Shown here: positions 8,904 to 18,700 of the stretch, piece by piece
Numbering within the stretch: the first letter of the stretch is position 1
Layout of the letters: each line of letters opens with the position of its first letter
Assembly (NCBI RefSeq): GCF_002090055.1
Contig: NZ_BBRH01000009.1
Span: 156,601-220,600, forward strand
DNA length: 64,000 nt
Reading direction: 5' to 3'
DNA from: Demequina sp. NBRC 110051
GTDB taxonomy: Bacteria > Actinomycetota > Actinomycetes > Actinomycetales > Demequinaceae
Position numbers and translations under genes: made by a program
The notes under the pieces: generated by a model
What the model saw: only the letters and a program-made list of their open reading frames with translations
Database searches by the model: none
Told to the model about the DNA's origin: nothing

Positions 8904-10325
8904 GTGAGCGACGACAACACCCCGTGGATGCGCCTGCTGCGCGAACTGTTCGGAGACGACGCCGAGGCGGCGCTGGCCGAGCTTGAACGCATGGGCATGG
9001 ATCCCAGTGCGCTCGCGCAGGCTTCCGGCATGCTCGGCAACCCCGCGATGATGGATCACGTCCTGTCGCAGATCCGCTCGCTCGTGACGCAGTCACAGGG
9101 TCAGGACGTGAACTGGACCCTGGCGCACGATGTCGCCCGAGGAGTGGCGGCGCAGGGTGGCGACCCGACGGTGAGCGCGCAGGTGGCGCAGGCTCATCGC
9201 TCCGCGATCTCCCGGGCACAGCTCTGGCTCGACGCCGCCACCGACTTCGATCCGACGGGCCGCGAGCCTCAGGTGGTCTCGCGCGCCGAATGGGTCGAGG
9301 CAACCCTGCCCACGTGGCGCGTGATCGCCGGCCCGGTGGCCGTCAGTGTGTCGCGCGCGCTGAGCGCGATCCTGCGCGGCGAGGACGGCTCGGGTTCTGC
9401 CATCGAGGCGATGGGTCTGCAGGGGGCCGATGCCGGCGCGCTCGTGCAGTCGATCAGCCCCACGGTGTGTGGCATGCACATGGGTCAGGCCGCCGGCCAG
9501 GCCGCACGGGAGACGTTCGGGGTCACCGACCTCGGTTTCCCGCTGCTCGCGGAGCCCCGCGTGACGCTCGTGCCGAGCGTGATCGCCGAATTCTCGGCGG
9601 GGCTCGACATTCCCGACGACGAGGTGCTGACCTTTCTCGCGCTGCGGGAGGCCGCCCACGTGCGGCTGTTCGCCGCGGCGGCTTGGCTGCCCGGCCACCT
9701 TCACAACCTCATCGAGCGCTACGCGTCCGGGATCACGATCGACCTCGAGGCCCTCGACCAGGCCGTCTCGGAGATCGGCGTGGCCGACCCCGCCAAGCTG
9801 CAGGCCGCACTCACCCAGGGCATCTTCAGCCCGCGGCACTCGGAGCTCCAGGAGGAGACCCTCGCGTCGATCGAGACGCTCCTCGCGCTCATCGAGGGCT
9901 GGGTCGACGACATCACCATGCGCGCTGCAGCCCCGCACCTGTCCTCCATCGGACAACTGAGCGAGATGCTCCGGCGTAGGCGCGCCGCGGGCGGCCCTGC
10001 CGAGGACGCGTTCAAGACCCTCTTGGGCCTCGAACTGCGCCCACGCCGCATGCGCGAGGCGGCGGCCTTGTGGCGCGAGGTGTCGCTAGCCGCCGGCCCC
10101 GAGTCCCGCGATCGCATCTGGTCGCACCCCGACCTGCTGCCCACGGGCGCCGACCTCGACGACCGGGCGGCGTGGGTGCAGCGGTGGGTCTCGGGCGGCA
10201 CGGAGACCGACGACATGGACCGTGAACTGGAAGCGTTCCTGAGCGGCGCCTCCGGCGATGACACCGCGCCTCCCACTCGTGACGATGGCGACAGCCCCAG
10301 CGAAGGCGGCGCCGACCGCCCCTGA
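8904..10325 (+). CDS. DUF2342 zinc-dependent metalloprotease-like protein
   Basis: A 473-residue soluble protein of the DUF2342 (TIGR03624-type putative hydrolase) family. Typical features are the N-terminal NTPWMRLLRELFGDDAEAAL start, the MHMGQAAGQAARETFGVTDLGFPL core, and the REAAHVRLFAAAAWLPGHLHNL segment that carries the putative metal-binding histidines. The C terminus is acidic and disordered. I chose the GTG at 8904 because AGGAG (8894-8898) precedes it at good spacing and the protein begins where the family usually does. An in-frame GTG at 8841 would add 21 residues of unrelated sequence. TACCGT at 8849-8854 is a plausible -10. It is the conserved divergent neighbour of ylbL. Confidence 0.88.
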   Translation: MSDDNTPWMRLLRELFGDDAEAALAELERMGMDPSALAQASGMLGNPAMMDHVLSQIRSLVTQSQGQDVNWTLAHDVARGVAAQGGDPTVSAQVAQAHRSAISRAQLWLDAATDFDPTGREPQVVSRAEWVEATLPTWRVIAGPVAVSVSRALSAILRGEDGSGSAIEAMGLQGADAGALVQSISPTVCGMHMGQAAGQAARETFGVTDLGFPLLAEPRVTLVPSVIAEFSAGLDIPDDEVLTFLALREAAHVRLFAAAAWLPGHLHNLIERYASGITIDLEALDQAVSEIGVADPAKLQAALTQGIFSPRHSELQEETLASIETLLALIEGWVDDITMRAAAPHLSSIGQLSEMLRRRRAAGGPAEDAFKTLLGLELRPRRMREAAALWREVSLAAGPESRDRIWSHPDLLPTGADLDDRAAWVQRWVSGGTETDDMDRELEAFLSGASGDDTAPPTRDDGDSPSEGGADRP

Positions 10326-10466
10326 ACGTGGCCCAGCGGCGACACGGAACGGGCCGCCTGTGCGGCAAATGCCCCGTCCCCGTCTACGCTGGGTCCTGAT
10401 CGGCCCCCGTGGCCACCACCGTGCGCGCTCAGTTCATGGCGCGCGAAGAAGAGAAGGAGAAGCCGA

Positions 10467-10625
10467 ATGGCCGACAAGTACCAGGGCGAGTTCTACTGCG
10501 TGAAGTGCAAGGACAAGCGCACCACCGAGGGTGACGTTGTTGTTTCGGAGAACGGCCGCCGCATGGCGAAGGCTGTGTGCCCCGAGTGCGGCACCAAGCT
10601 CAACCGCATCCTCGGCAAGGCGTAA
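10467..10625 (+). CDS. DUF5679 small zinc-ribbon protein
   Basis: A 52-residue protein with two CxxC pairs (C11-C14 and C38-C41), enough for one zinc ribbon, and a basic C terminus ending KLNRILGKA. It matches the small DUF5679 family, whose function is unknown; the ribbon suggests nucleic acid or ribosome association. AAGGAG (10454-10459) sits 7 nt before the ATG. TACGCT at 10383-10388 is a possible -10, giving a leader of about 70 nt. A strong hairpin follows the stop at once, so it is probably a monocistronic, well-expressed gene. Confidence 0.88.
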   Translation: MADKYQGEFYCVKCKDKRTTEGDVVVSENGRRMAKAVCPECGTKLNRILGKA

Positions 10626-10647
10626 TTCGCCTCACCGCACAGGTTTC

Positions 10648-10682
10648 ACGACGGCCCGCCCCTTGTGGGGGCGGGCCGTCGT
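10648..10682 (+). terminator. Hairpin terminator after the DUF5679 gene
   Basis: A 15-bp perfect stem (10648-10662 with 10668-10682) and a 5-nt loop starting 23 bases after the stop; the bases that follow (CGTCTTC) are only weakly T-rich. Confidence 0.85.
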
Positions 10683-10784
10683 CGTCTTCACGGCCTGCAG
10701 CGTCGGTGTGCCGTCCCCACCACCGACCGTGGTCGCCCCTGTGGAAAACCCCCACGCCGTGACAGCGGCCGCCATGCTGATCGC

Positions 10785-11678
10785 ATGGAAGGCCCCCGAC
10801 TGCGTCCCGGTGTGCCGGTACTGGAGCGCCCCGATGGGGCCCTCCAGGTCGGGTGGCGCCGACCTGTGCTGTTCCATGACGTCTCCCGCGCCGACCGCGC
10901 ACTCCTGGGCCGCCTGAGCGGCGCGGGCGGCGCCGCCAACGACGCGGACCACCGGATCGTGGAGCGACTTCGCACCGCGGGGCTGCTGGCCCGCGACGAG
11001 GTCCCACCCCTACCCCGCGTTCGCGTTCATCACACGGGCACGCTGGGGGTGGCCATCGCCGCATCGGCCGCCCGTCTGGGGATGACCGTCGGCTTCGCTG
11101 GAGACACCACGCCGATGCCGGACGGCACCACGCGTTCGTGGTGGGCCCTGCGCGCCCTGCGCGCGGCCCACGCCCCCGCCCGCGTGCTGCCGGCAGAGGG
11201 GCCGTGCGACGTCGATGTGCTCGTCGCCGTGGGCTGCGCTCCACCGCACGCAGCCGTGCTGATGGCCCGCGATCAGCGCCACCTCATCGTCACGACCGAC
11301 GAGCACGGCATCGAGGTCAGCCATGTGGTGATTCCAGGCACCACGGCCTGCGGGACGTGCCTGGCCCTCGCCGCCGTGCCCGACGATCCGGCGCTGCCGT
11401 GGCTTGCCGCCCAGCTCGCCACCACCGCCCCGTCCGCCCCTGGCCGCTCCGTCATCACGGCCGCGGCGCTCGCCGCGCACGCATGCCTGCACGGCGCGGG
11501 CGCGCCGCAGGAACCCAAGGACGAGTCAGACGACCAGCCGCATCACGGCTGGCGGATTTCCCACGCCGGCGCCGTCACCATCCTCGCGGCGTCGCCCCAC
11601 CCCGACTGCCGCTGCGGGGCCGCCGGCGAACCCGGCGACGCCCTCGCGGCCAGGCGAGCGCGGTTTCATTCGCGATAG
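10785..11678 (+). CDS. E1-like (ThiF / cyclodehydratase-related) protein
   Basis: A 297-residue protein resembling the truncated ThiF/E1-like or TOMM leader-binding proteins that actinobacteria carry beside uvrD2. A Rossmann-like segment (VHHTGTLGVAIAASAARLGM, 81-100) lacks a clear ATP-binding GxGxxG. Cysteines C189-xx-C192 and C275-x-C277 (HPDCRC) form the zinc site typical of E1-like folds. The catalytic Arg and Asp of active adenylating enzymes are not evident, so a binding role is more likely than catalysis. The ATG at 10785 starts at the first family-like residues; earlier in-frame sequence overlaps the terminator of the DUF5679 gene. It converges on uvrD2. Confidence 0.7.
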   Translation: MEGPRLRPGVPVLERPDGALQVGWRRPVLFHDVSRADRALLGRLSGAGGAANDADHRIVERLRTAGLLARDEVPPLPRVRVHHTGTLGVAIAASAARLGMTVGFAGDTTPMPDGTTRSWWALRALRAAHAPARVLPAEGPCDVDVLVAVGCAPPHAAVLMARDQRHLIVTTDEHGIEVSHVVIPGTTACGTCLALAAVPDDPALPWLAAQLATTAPSAPGRSVITAAALAAHACLHGAGAPQEPKDESDDQPHHGWRISHAGAVTILAASPHPDCRCGAAGEPGDALAARRARFHSR

Positions 11679-11749
11679 GGCGCGGGTGTGAGCACCGGAC
11701 GATCGCAGAGCGGTCAGTGCTCGTCGAACCGTCAACTCCCGCCTACGAG

Positions 11750-13741
11750 TCAGTGCTCGGCGACCACCTCGAGCACCTGCTGGCCATACGCGTCGAGCTT
11801 CGATGCGCCGATGCCGTGGATGGCCGCGAGCGCCGCGCGCGTCCCGGGCCGCTTCTTGGCGATCTCCACCAGCGTGGAATCCACCAAGACCGTGAACGCG
11901 GGCTTTGAGGCCGCCTGCGCGACCGCGAGCCGCCACGCCTTGAGGGACTCGTATAGCCGCAGTTGCTCGGCATCGAGGGCGCCCAGGGACTCCTTGGCCG
12001 ACGCTCGCCGCTGCTGAGGCCGGACTGCATCCGGCCACCAGCGGTCGAGGAAGCGCGTGCGTTTGCGGGTGGCCCGCCCGCCCTCCTTGCGGGCGCGCGC
12101 GAAGCTCAGGTGCAGGTGCTCGCGGGCGCGGGTGATCGCGACGTAGAGGAGGCGGCGTTCCTCCTCGATCGCCTCGGGGGTCTCAGCCATCTTGATGGGC
12201 AGCAGCCCCTCGGAGCATCCGATCACGAACACCGCGTCCCATTCGAGGCCCTTGGCGGCGTGCATGGTGGTGAGGGTCACGCCGTCGACGGCCGGCGCGT
12301 GCTGAGCCTGTGCCCGCTCGACCATGTGCTCGACAAACTCCCGCATGGTCATGACGCTGCCCGCGTCCTCGTCCAGGTCGTCGGCGAGCTGCACCAGGCT
12401 CTGCAACGAATCCCATCGCTCGCGCACCGCTCCACGAGCTGCAGGGGGCTCTTCGCTCCATCCGGCGTCACTGAGCGCCGACCTCACCTGTGACCCGAGG
12501 GGCTCGTCCGAGGGCGCCACGGCGGCGCCGCGCAGGAGCACCATGGCCCTGCGCACCTCCTCGCGGTCGAAGAAGCGCTGCCCGCCGCGGACCAGATAGC
12601 CGATGCCGCGAGCGCTGAGCGCCTCCTCCAAGGCCTCCGATTGGGTGTTCATGCGGTACAGCACGGCGATCTGGGAGGCGGGGACGCCTGCCGAGACGAG
12701 CCGGCCGATGCGTTCGGCCACCCCCGCCGCCTCCGCGCCATCGTCCTCATACGCCGTGTAGTGGGGATCCGGTCCCGAGGGTCGTTGAGACACGAGCTCG
12801 ACCCCCATCCCGGCCGAGCCGCGCTGCGCCATCAGGCCGTTCGCAAGGTTCACCACCTGCGGCGTGGACCGGTAGTCACGCACCAGGCGGACCACGGTCG
12901 CGCCAGGGTGCGTGCGGGTGAACCCGAGCAGGTGCTGAGGGCTCGCGCCGGCGAAGGAATAGATGGTCTGGGCGGGGTCTCCCACCACGCAGAGCTCGTT
13001 GCGCTCGCCCATCCACTGTTCCAGCAGGAACTGCTGCAGCGGGGACACGTCCTGGTACTCGTCGACCACAAAGTGGCGATACTGCCGGCGAATCTGGTCG
13101 CCCACCTCGCCGTGGCGACCGATGATGTCCGCGAGCAACAGGAGGATGTCCTCGAAGTCGAGCACGACCGCCTCGGTCTTCGCCTCTTCGTAGGCGCGCA
13201 TCACGTCGACGACCTGGCGGCGTTCCACCCCGGCGGGGGCGGGCCTGCCGGCGTCACTGGTGACTCGGACGTAGTCGTCCGGCGCGACGAGGGAGACCTT
13301 CGCCCACTCGATCTCGCTCGCGAGGTCGCGCACCGTGAGCCGGTCGGGCTGCAGGCCCGCGACCCGCGCGGCGCGGCCCACGAGGGGAGCCTTGTGCTCG
13401 ACCAGTTGCGGGATCTGCCCTCCGATGACCTGTGGCCAGAAGTAGCTCAGTTGCCGCAGCGCGGCGGCGTGAAAGGTGCGCGCCTGGACACCGGGAGCTC
13501 CGAGCGCGCGCAGCCGCTGGCGCATCTCCCCCGCCGCCCGGGCGGTGAACGTCACCGCGAGGACGGACTGCGGGTTGTAGGCGTTCACCCGCACGCCGTA
13601 GGCGATGCGGTGCGTGATGGCACGGGTCTTGCCGGTGCCGGCACCGGCCAGCACGCACACGGGACCGTGCAGCGCGGTCGCGACCTGGCGCTGTTCGGGA
13701 TCGAGGGCTTCGAGGATTTCGTCTGCGGACATCGAGGCCAT
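11750..13741 (-). CDS. uvrD2: SF1 DNA helicase UvrD2 with C-terminal HRDC domain
   Basis: A 663-residue UvrD/PcrA-family 3'-5' helicase. The Walker A motif AGAGTGKTR is near residue 30. Motif II (VVDEYQDVSPLQQ), motif III (VVGDPAQTIYSFAGA), motif IV (DYRSTPQVV), motif V (MHAAKGLEWDAVFVIG) and motif VI (ERRLLYVAITRAREHL) all follow in order. The last 70 or so residues form an HRDC domain, the mark of UvrD2, which is essential in mycobacteria. The start is placed at 13741 because the reading frame extended upstream would overlap nudC; an ATG at 13732 is equally possible. No strong Shine-Dalgarno is seen, and translation may couple to nudC, which ends four bases upstream. Confidence 0.93.
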   Translation of the reverse strand: MASMSADEILEALDPEQRQVATALHGPVCVLAGAGTGKTRAITHRIAYGVRVNAYNPQSVLAVTFTARAAGEMRQRLRALGAPGVQARTFHAAALRQLSYFWPQVIGGQIPQLVEHKAPLVGRAARVAGLQPDRLTVRDLASEIEWAKVSLVAPDDYVRVTSDAGRPAPAGVERRQVVDVMRAYEEAKTEAVVLDFEDILLLLADIIGRHGEVGDQIRRQYRHFVVDEYQDVSPLQQFLLEQWMGERNELCVVGDPAQTIYSFAGASPQHLLGFTRTHPGATVVRLVRDYRSTPQVVNLANGLMAQRGSAGMGVELVSQRPSGPDPHYTAYEDDGAEAAGVAERIGRLVSAGVPASQIAVLYRMNTQSEALEEALSARGIGYLVRGGQRFFDREEVRRAMVLLRGAAVAPSDEPLGSQVRSALSDAGWSEEPPAARGAVRERWDSLQSLVQLADDLDEDAGSVMTMREFVEHMVERAQAQHAPAVDGVTLTTMHAAKGLEWDAVFVIGCSEGLLPIKMAETPEAIEEERRLLYVAITRAREHLHLSFARARKEGGRATRKRTRFLDRWWPDAVRPQQRRASAKESLGALDAEQLRLYESLKAWRLAVAQAASKPAFTVLVDSTLVEIAKKRPGTRAALAAIHGIGASKLDAYGQQVLEVVAEH
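11807..11819 (+). repeat. 13-mer repeat copy, exact
   Basis: GCCGATGCCGTGG within uvrD2 (3' part of the minus-strand gene, HRDC-coding). Confidence 0.8.
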
Positions 13742-13745
13742 GGTG

Positions 13746-14672
13746 TCAGTTGTCGGTGACATCGTCGGCGGCGCCGCTTGCGGCGGACCCACCCAGCCAG
13801 TCCTCCAGCAGGCTGCGCGCGATCGAGCCGACGGGCGGCGGCACGATCCGCTGCGCGTGCACCTCCTCGTCGAACTCGGCGCGCGAGACCCAGCGGGCGT
13901 CGGTGATCTCGATGCCGTCGGGAGACAGTTCCGTCGTCGTCGCGCGAGCGCGGAAGCCCACCATCACGGAGGCGGGGAACGGCCACGGCTGGGAGGCCAC
14001 GTACGTGACGTCGGCGACCTCGACGCCGACCTCCTCCGCCACCTCACGATGGACGGCCTGCTCGAAACTCTCGCCGGGCTCGACGTATCCCGCCAGGTGC
14101 GAGTAACGGCCTTCGGACCAGTGCGCGGCGTGCCCCAGCAGCAGCCGGTCCTCGGCGTCGGTGACGGCGACGATGATCGCCGGATCGGTGCGCGGATAGT
14201 GGTCGCGGCCATCCACCTCGCAGTGGCGCACCCAGCCACCCTGAGCGGCAACCGTGGGCGCGCCGCAGCGCGCACAGCAGCCGTGCGAGTCGTGCCACGC
14301 GGCCAGTGCGACAGCCGTGGTCGCGAGCTCGCGGTGAGCCTGGCCCACCGGGCCCGACTCCACCTGGGCGATGAAGGCACGCAGCGGCACCCACTCGGCA
14401 CCGTCCTTCATCGCGGCTAACGCCGCGCGGGCGTCCTCGACGTCCGCGGGCACCGCGAGCCCCACGTCGCGCCCCTCGTATGACCCAAGGAATGCACGCA
14501 ACGCGGGCTGCTCGACGGCGGCGCCCGGCACCGCCACGAGCCGGCCACCGCGAGCCAGGACGGCCCCTCGAGAGGCGACCACGGCATCGGCCGTCAACAG
14601 GTCCACCTCGTCGCGGCGATGCGCCTGACGGTCGACGACCAGGGGATCGATCAGGTAGGTCGGGGCGCTCAC
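13746..14672 (-). CDS. nudC: NAD(H) pyrophosphatase NudC, Nudix hydrolase
   Basis: A 308-residue Nudix enzyme cleaving NAD(H) to NMN(H) and AMP; the family also decaps NAD-RNA. Zinc-ribbon cysteines are visible at C133, C136 and C151; the usual fourth Cys is absent, in the segment HCEVDGRDHYPR. The Nudix box is complete at 195-217 with the REVAEEVGV core. The specificity motif SQPWPFP is at 227-233. The GTG start is set by TAGCGT 7 nt upstream (14680-14685), implying a leaderless mRNA. It is divergent from the kinase-like gene at 14757, so the two promoters sit back to back. It is followed directly by uvrD2. Confidence 0.93.
   Translation of the reverse strand: MSAPTYLIDPLVVDRQAHRRDEVDLLTADAVVASRGAVLARGGRLVAVPGAAVEQPALRAFLGSYEGRDVGLAVPADVEDARAALAAMKDGAEWVPLRAFIAQVESGPVGQAHRELATTAVALAAWHDSHGCCARCGAPTVAAQGGWVRHCEVDGRDHYPRTDPAIIVAVTDAEDRLLLGHAAHWSEGRYSHLAGYVEPGESFEQAVHREVAEEVGVEVADVTYVASQPWPFPASVMVGFRARATTTELSPDGIEITDARWVSRAEFDEEVHAQRIVPPPVGSIARSLLEDWLGGSAASGAADDVTDN
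14579..14591 (-). repeat. 13-mer repeat copy, exact
   Basis: Exact minus-strand copy within nudC codons. Confidence 0.8.
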
Positions 14673-14679
14673 TCGGTCC

Positions 14680-14685
14680 ACGCTA
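14680..14685 (-). promoter_or_regulatory. -10 box of nudC, leaderless spacing
   Basis: TAGCGT on the minus strand, 7 nt before the GTG of nudC. Confidence 0.5.
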
Positions 14686-14744
14686 CGGCACCGCGCGGTG
14701 CCACCCGAGCGGCGTGGAGCGTGGCGAGGGCCAGGTTTTGGCTC

Positions 14745-14750
14745 TAGCGT
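14745..14750 (+). promoter_or_regulatory. -10 box of the kinase-like gene, leaderless spacing
   Basis: TAGCGT, 6 nt before the GTG at 14757; the same hexamer drives divergent nudC. Confidence 0.5.
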
Positions 14751-14756
14751 GAGGGC

Positions 14757-15692
14757 GTGCCTCGTTCTCCGCTCGCGCTCGCCGCGCTCGCGTCGGCCGC
14801 CGTTCCCGGCCTCGACGTCTACGACGTGTTGCGTAGCCCGCACTCGGACGCGGACTTCGACGTGGTCGTGGTGAAGGACGCCACCGGGACGCGCTGGATT
14901 GTGCGGGCGCCGCGCCGCGCCGCCGCGGGCGCCGCCCTCGAGGCCGAAAGTTCGCTTCTCAAGGCCCTGGGCCGCGCGCACGACACGGGACTGCTGTCCT
15001 TCGATGTGCCCCGCCCGCGCGGCTCGGTGCAGATGGAACCCGTGACCGATGGGCGAGCGATCGTCTACTCGGAGGTCGCCGGGGCGCCCTTGGTGCTGTC
15101 GCGCCTGGAGCCGGGCCCCGGACTCACGGCTGCGGTGGGCCGCGCGATCGCCGAGATTCATGAGCTCCCCCCGTCGCTCGTCGAGGACGAGGGCCTTCCC
15201 ACGTACGACGCGGACGAGTACCGCCAGCGCCGGCTCTCGGAGCTGGACACCGGCATGCAGACCGGCAAGGTTCCGCCGCGCCTCGCGGACCGCTGGGAGC
15301 AGCAACTCGAGAACGTCGCCTGGTGGCGGTTCGAGCCCACCGTGGTGCACGGGGACCTGGGTGAGCACCAGGTGATGGTCGCCGGGGACAGCGTGCGCGG
15401 CGTGGTCGACTGGATGGATGCCCGCGTGGCGGACCCCGCCGACGATCTCGCGTGGCTCGTGGCGGCGGCACCCGACGACATCCTCGACTCGATCGTCGAG
15501 GCCTACCGCATGGGCCGGCGCGAGACGCGTGACCCGCATCTGCTCGACCGGGCGAGGCTGTCGTCGGAGATGGCGCTGCTGCGCTGGCTCATGTACGGCG
15601 TGCGCACCGACAACGCCGATGTGGTCGCGGACGGCGAGGGCATGCTCGCCGACCTCGAGACCATGCTGTTCGACCAACCCGACGAGGACTGA
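14757..15692 (+). CDS. Aminoglycoside/macrolide phosphotransferase-fold protein
   Basis: A 311-residue protein of the APH/choline-kinase superfamily. The catalytic loop is VVHGDLGEHQVMV (HGD at 198-200) and the metal-binding Asp is D218 in GVVDWMDARVADPADDLAWL. The Asn normally found five residues after the catalytic Asp is Gln here (Q205). The N-lobe Lys is probably K40. Such genes recur beside adnAB in Micrococcales. The substrate is unknown, and nothing indicates drug resistance. The GTG start follows a -10 box by 6 nt. It converges on adnB. Confidence 0.8.
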   Translation: MPRSPLALAALASAAVPGLDVYDVLRSPHSDADFDVVVVKDATGTRWIVRAPRRAAAGAALEAESSLLKALGRAHDTGLLSFDVPRPRGSVQMEPVTDGRAIVYSEVAGAPLVLSRLEPGPGLTAAVGRAIAEIHELPPSLVEDEGLPTYDADEYRQRRLSELDTGMQTGKVPPRLADRWEQQLENVAWWRFEPTVVHGDLGEHQVMVAGDSVRGVVDWMDARVADPADDLAWLVAAAPDDILDSIVEAYRMGRRETRDPHLLDRARLSSEMALLRWLMYGVRTDNADVVADGEGMLADLETMLFDQPDED

Positions 15693-15700
15693 CCGGGCAC

Positions 15701-18700
15701 TTACCCCTCGTCCCCGCGCAGCAGTGAGACGATCTCGTCGCGCTCCATGAGCCTCTCGGGCCACACGGTCTGGTCGGCGCCCACGTAGTAGAACGCGGCG
15801 TCGACGTCGGACAGGGGGATCCCCTTCCATTCCGACCACGCGAGCCGGTACACCGCGAGCTGTACCTCGCGCGCGGCGCGCTCCGCGTCATCGCGCGGGG
15901 GCGCCCCTGACTTCCAGTCCACCACGGTGACCCTGTCGAGCCCGTCGCCCGCGGGGAAGACCGCGTCGATCCTGGAGCGGATCGTCACACCCGCGACGGG
16001 CAGCTCGACGCGCACCTCGATGTCGCTGGGCCGGCGGCGCGCCCATGGCGAGGCCGCGAACGTGTCGCGCAGCGACTGCACGCCGTCGTCGGCAACGCCG
16101 TCGGCGAGGGCATCCTCGGGCGCGAGGTCCTCGGCGCTCAGCAGCGAGGGGTGGCCAAAGTGAGCCTCGATCCAGCCGTGCAGGGCCGTGCCGCGTGCCG
16201 AGGCCAGCGTGGGCTCCTGCGGCAGGGGCCGGCGCAGCTGCTCGGTGAAGCCTTCGCGGTCGCGGTGCAGCCACACCAACTGCGACGTGGTGAGGTGGCC
16301 GAGCAGGGCCACCTCGCTCCCACGCTCGCGGCGGCTGTCTCGCTCGGCGAGCATGGCCTCGAGGTCGCGGCCCCACGGCAGGTGAGCCCAGCCGGACTGC
16401 GGGTCGTCGTCGCGTGCGGCCGCGACGACGTCCGCGGCGAATGCGCGGCGCCGCTCCTGCTCCGGCGTGGGGGCGGGAGGCCACAGCGCGGACGCTGCCG
16501 GCCGCTCGGGGCGGACCGCATCGTCGTCCGGTCGCGGCGCCCATCCCGCGGAGGCGATCACGCCGCGGTCGAGGAGGTCTTGCAAGAACACCGACGGCAC
16601 CAGCGCGGACGTCGACGTGCCCCACCACGATCCCGACACCATCACATGTGCACGCGCACGGGTCAGGGCCACGTAGAACAGGCGGCGTTCCTCCTCGAGC
16701 GCGTGCAGGCCGGCCTCGGCCTTGAACCCTGCGATCGATTCCTTGAGCGAGGCACGGTCGCCCACGTCTCCCTGGTCCCACACCGGCAGGTCGTCGCGGT
16801 CGAGCCGCAGCGCATAGGGCAACGCCCCTGCCTCCCCCATCCACCCGCTCGCGTTCACGGCCAGGCCGTCATCCGTCGCCTTGGGTGTGGATCGCAGCGA
16901 GGGAAACTGGCTTCCCCCACGGGTCGACGAGCCCTGGGTCACGCCGGGGATGACGACGATGTCCCACTCGAGCCCCTTCGCGCTGTGGCACGTGAGGATC
17001 TGTACCGCCCCAGGCTCGGGTTCCTTCACGGGGGTCGCGAGGCCGCGCTCCTCGGAACGCGCGGCGTGAAGCCACGCGAGGAAGGCGCCCAGCGTCGCGC
17101 GCTCTGCTCCCGCCGCGAACGAACGCGCGGCATCGAGGAACGCGTCCACATTGCGCGCGGCCCGCCCGTCGGGACGCGCCACCTCGGCCTCGATGTCCAG
17201 CCCCCAGGCGCGCTCTGCGAACACGATGAGTTCGGTCAGCGACAGATACGTGCGCTCGCGCACGGCGCGGATCACGGCGCGCAGGACCTCGAGGCGCGCG
17301 TGGGCTTCCCCGGTGAGGCTGCGTCCCTCGCGCGAGACCCACCCGGCCGGCGGCAGCGCGTCGACACCGTCGACGATGGTCGCCGACTCCAGCCGCGCAT
17401 CGAGATCGCCGTGGTCGTGCCTGTCGCGGTCGTGCCGTGACCAGTCGTGCAAAGCGGCGAGGTCGGCAGGCCCCAGGGCGAGCCGCTCGCCCGTGAGAAG
17501 CCGCATCAGGGAGTCGCCTCGCGACGGGTCGTGGGCCACCTCGAGCAGTGCCACCAGCTCGGTGACCTCGGGCGTGTCGAGTAGCCCGCCGAGCCCCACC
17601 ACCTCGTAGTCGATTCCCGCGCGGGTGAGCGCGTCGATCAGCGCGGGAAACTGTGCGCGGCGCCGGCACAGGATGGCGGCCGTCGCGGGCGCGCCCTCGC
17701 GGCCCGGACCCAGCTCCAGGCGACGGGCGGAGATGAAGCCCGCCGCGGCATCGGCCTCCGCCTCGAGGTCGGCCGCCATATGGGCGGTGAGCCCCGGCGC
17801 CACGCGGACGGGCTCGGGCCTTCCGAGGTACTGCCCGGTCGACTTCAGCGGCTCCACGTGCACGCTCGGATGCGCGGGCAGCGAGCCGGCGACGGCGTTG
17901 GCGGCCGCGAGGATCGAGGCCTCGTTGCGCCACGACACCGACAGCGTGTGGCTCACCACGTGGTCGCGGCCACCAAATTCGGTGACGAACTGGGACAGCG
18001 CACTCGCCGACGCCCCGCGGAATCCGTAGATCGCCTGGTTGGGGTCGCCCACGGCCATCACGGGGTGGTCGGCACCGAACATGCGCGCGAACAGCCGCAG
18101 CTGCGCGGGCGAGGTGTCCTGGAACTCGTCGAGCAGCACCACGCGGTAGCGCGATCGTTCGATCGCCTGCACGGCCTCGAGATCCGCGAGCGCCACCCCG
18201 TACGCCACCTGGTCGGCGAAGTCGAGGTATGAGCCCTCGCGCTTGCGCGCCAGGAAACGCGATACGAGGGGCGCGAGGTCCTGCAGGGTGACCAGGTGCC
18301 GGAGGTCCTTGGCCTCCTCGGTCGGGTTGCCGTTGCTGTTGACGAGCGCCGTACCGCCGCGCGTGCCGGGCAGGTCCGCGAGCGACGCGAGGGTGCGCCG
18401 CGCCCAGTCGGCGACGGCGGCGGGCTCCGTCAGGTGCTCACGCACCTGGCCCGCGAGCCGCATCACGGCTTGAGTGAGGGTCGACACCGAGGCGTCGGTG
18501 TCGACGGGGTCGGGCCAGCGCTGCACGATGTCGTCGGCAATCTGCCACAGCGCCGCGTCCGTGAGCGTCGCGGCGTCAGGGTCGACGCCCAGGCGCAGGC
18601 CGTGCTCCGCGACGAGCGAGGCCGCGTAGCCGTTGTAGGTCGCGACCGTGACGGGCGGGCGGGCGGGGTCCTCGCCAAACACCGCATCGAGCCGCACCTC

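Noticed and set aside
14757..15692. Antibiotic resistance call for the phosphotransferase
   Set aside because: The fold is generic, the Asn after the catalytic Asp is changed, and the gene sits in a conserved core locus, not on a mobile element.
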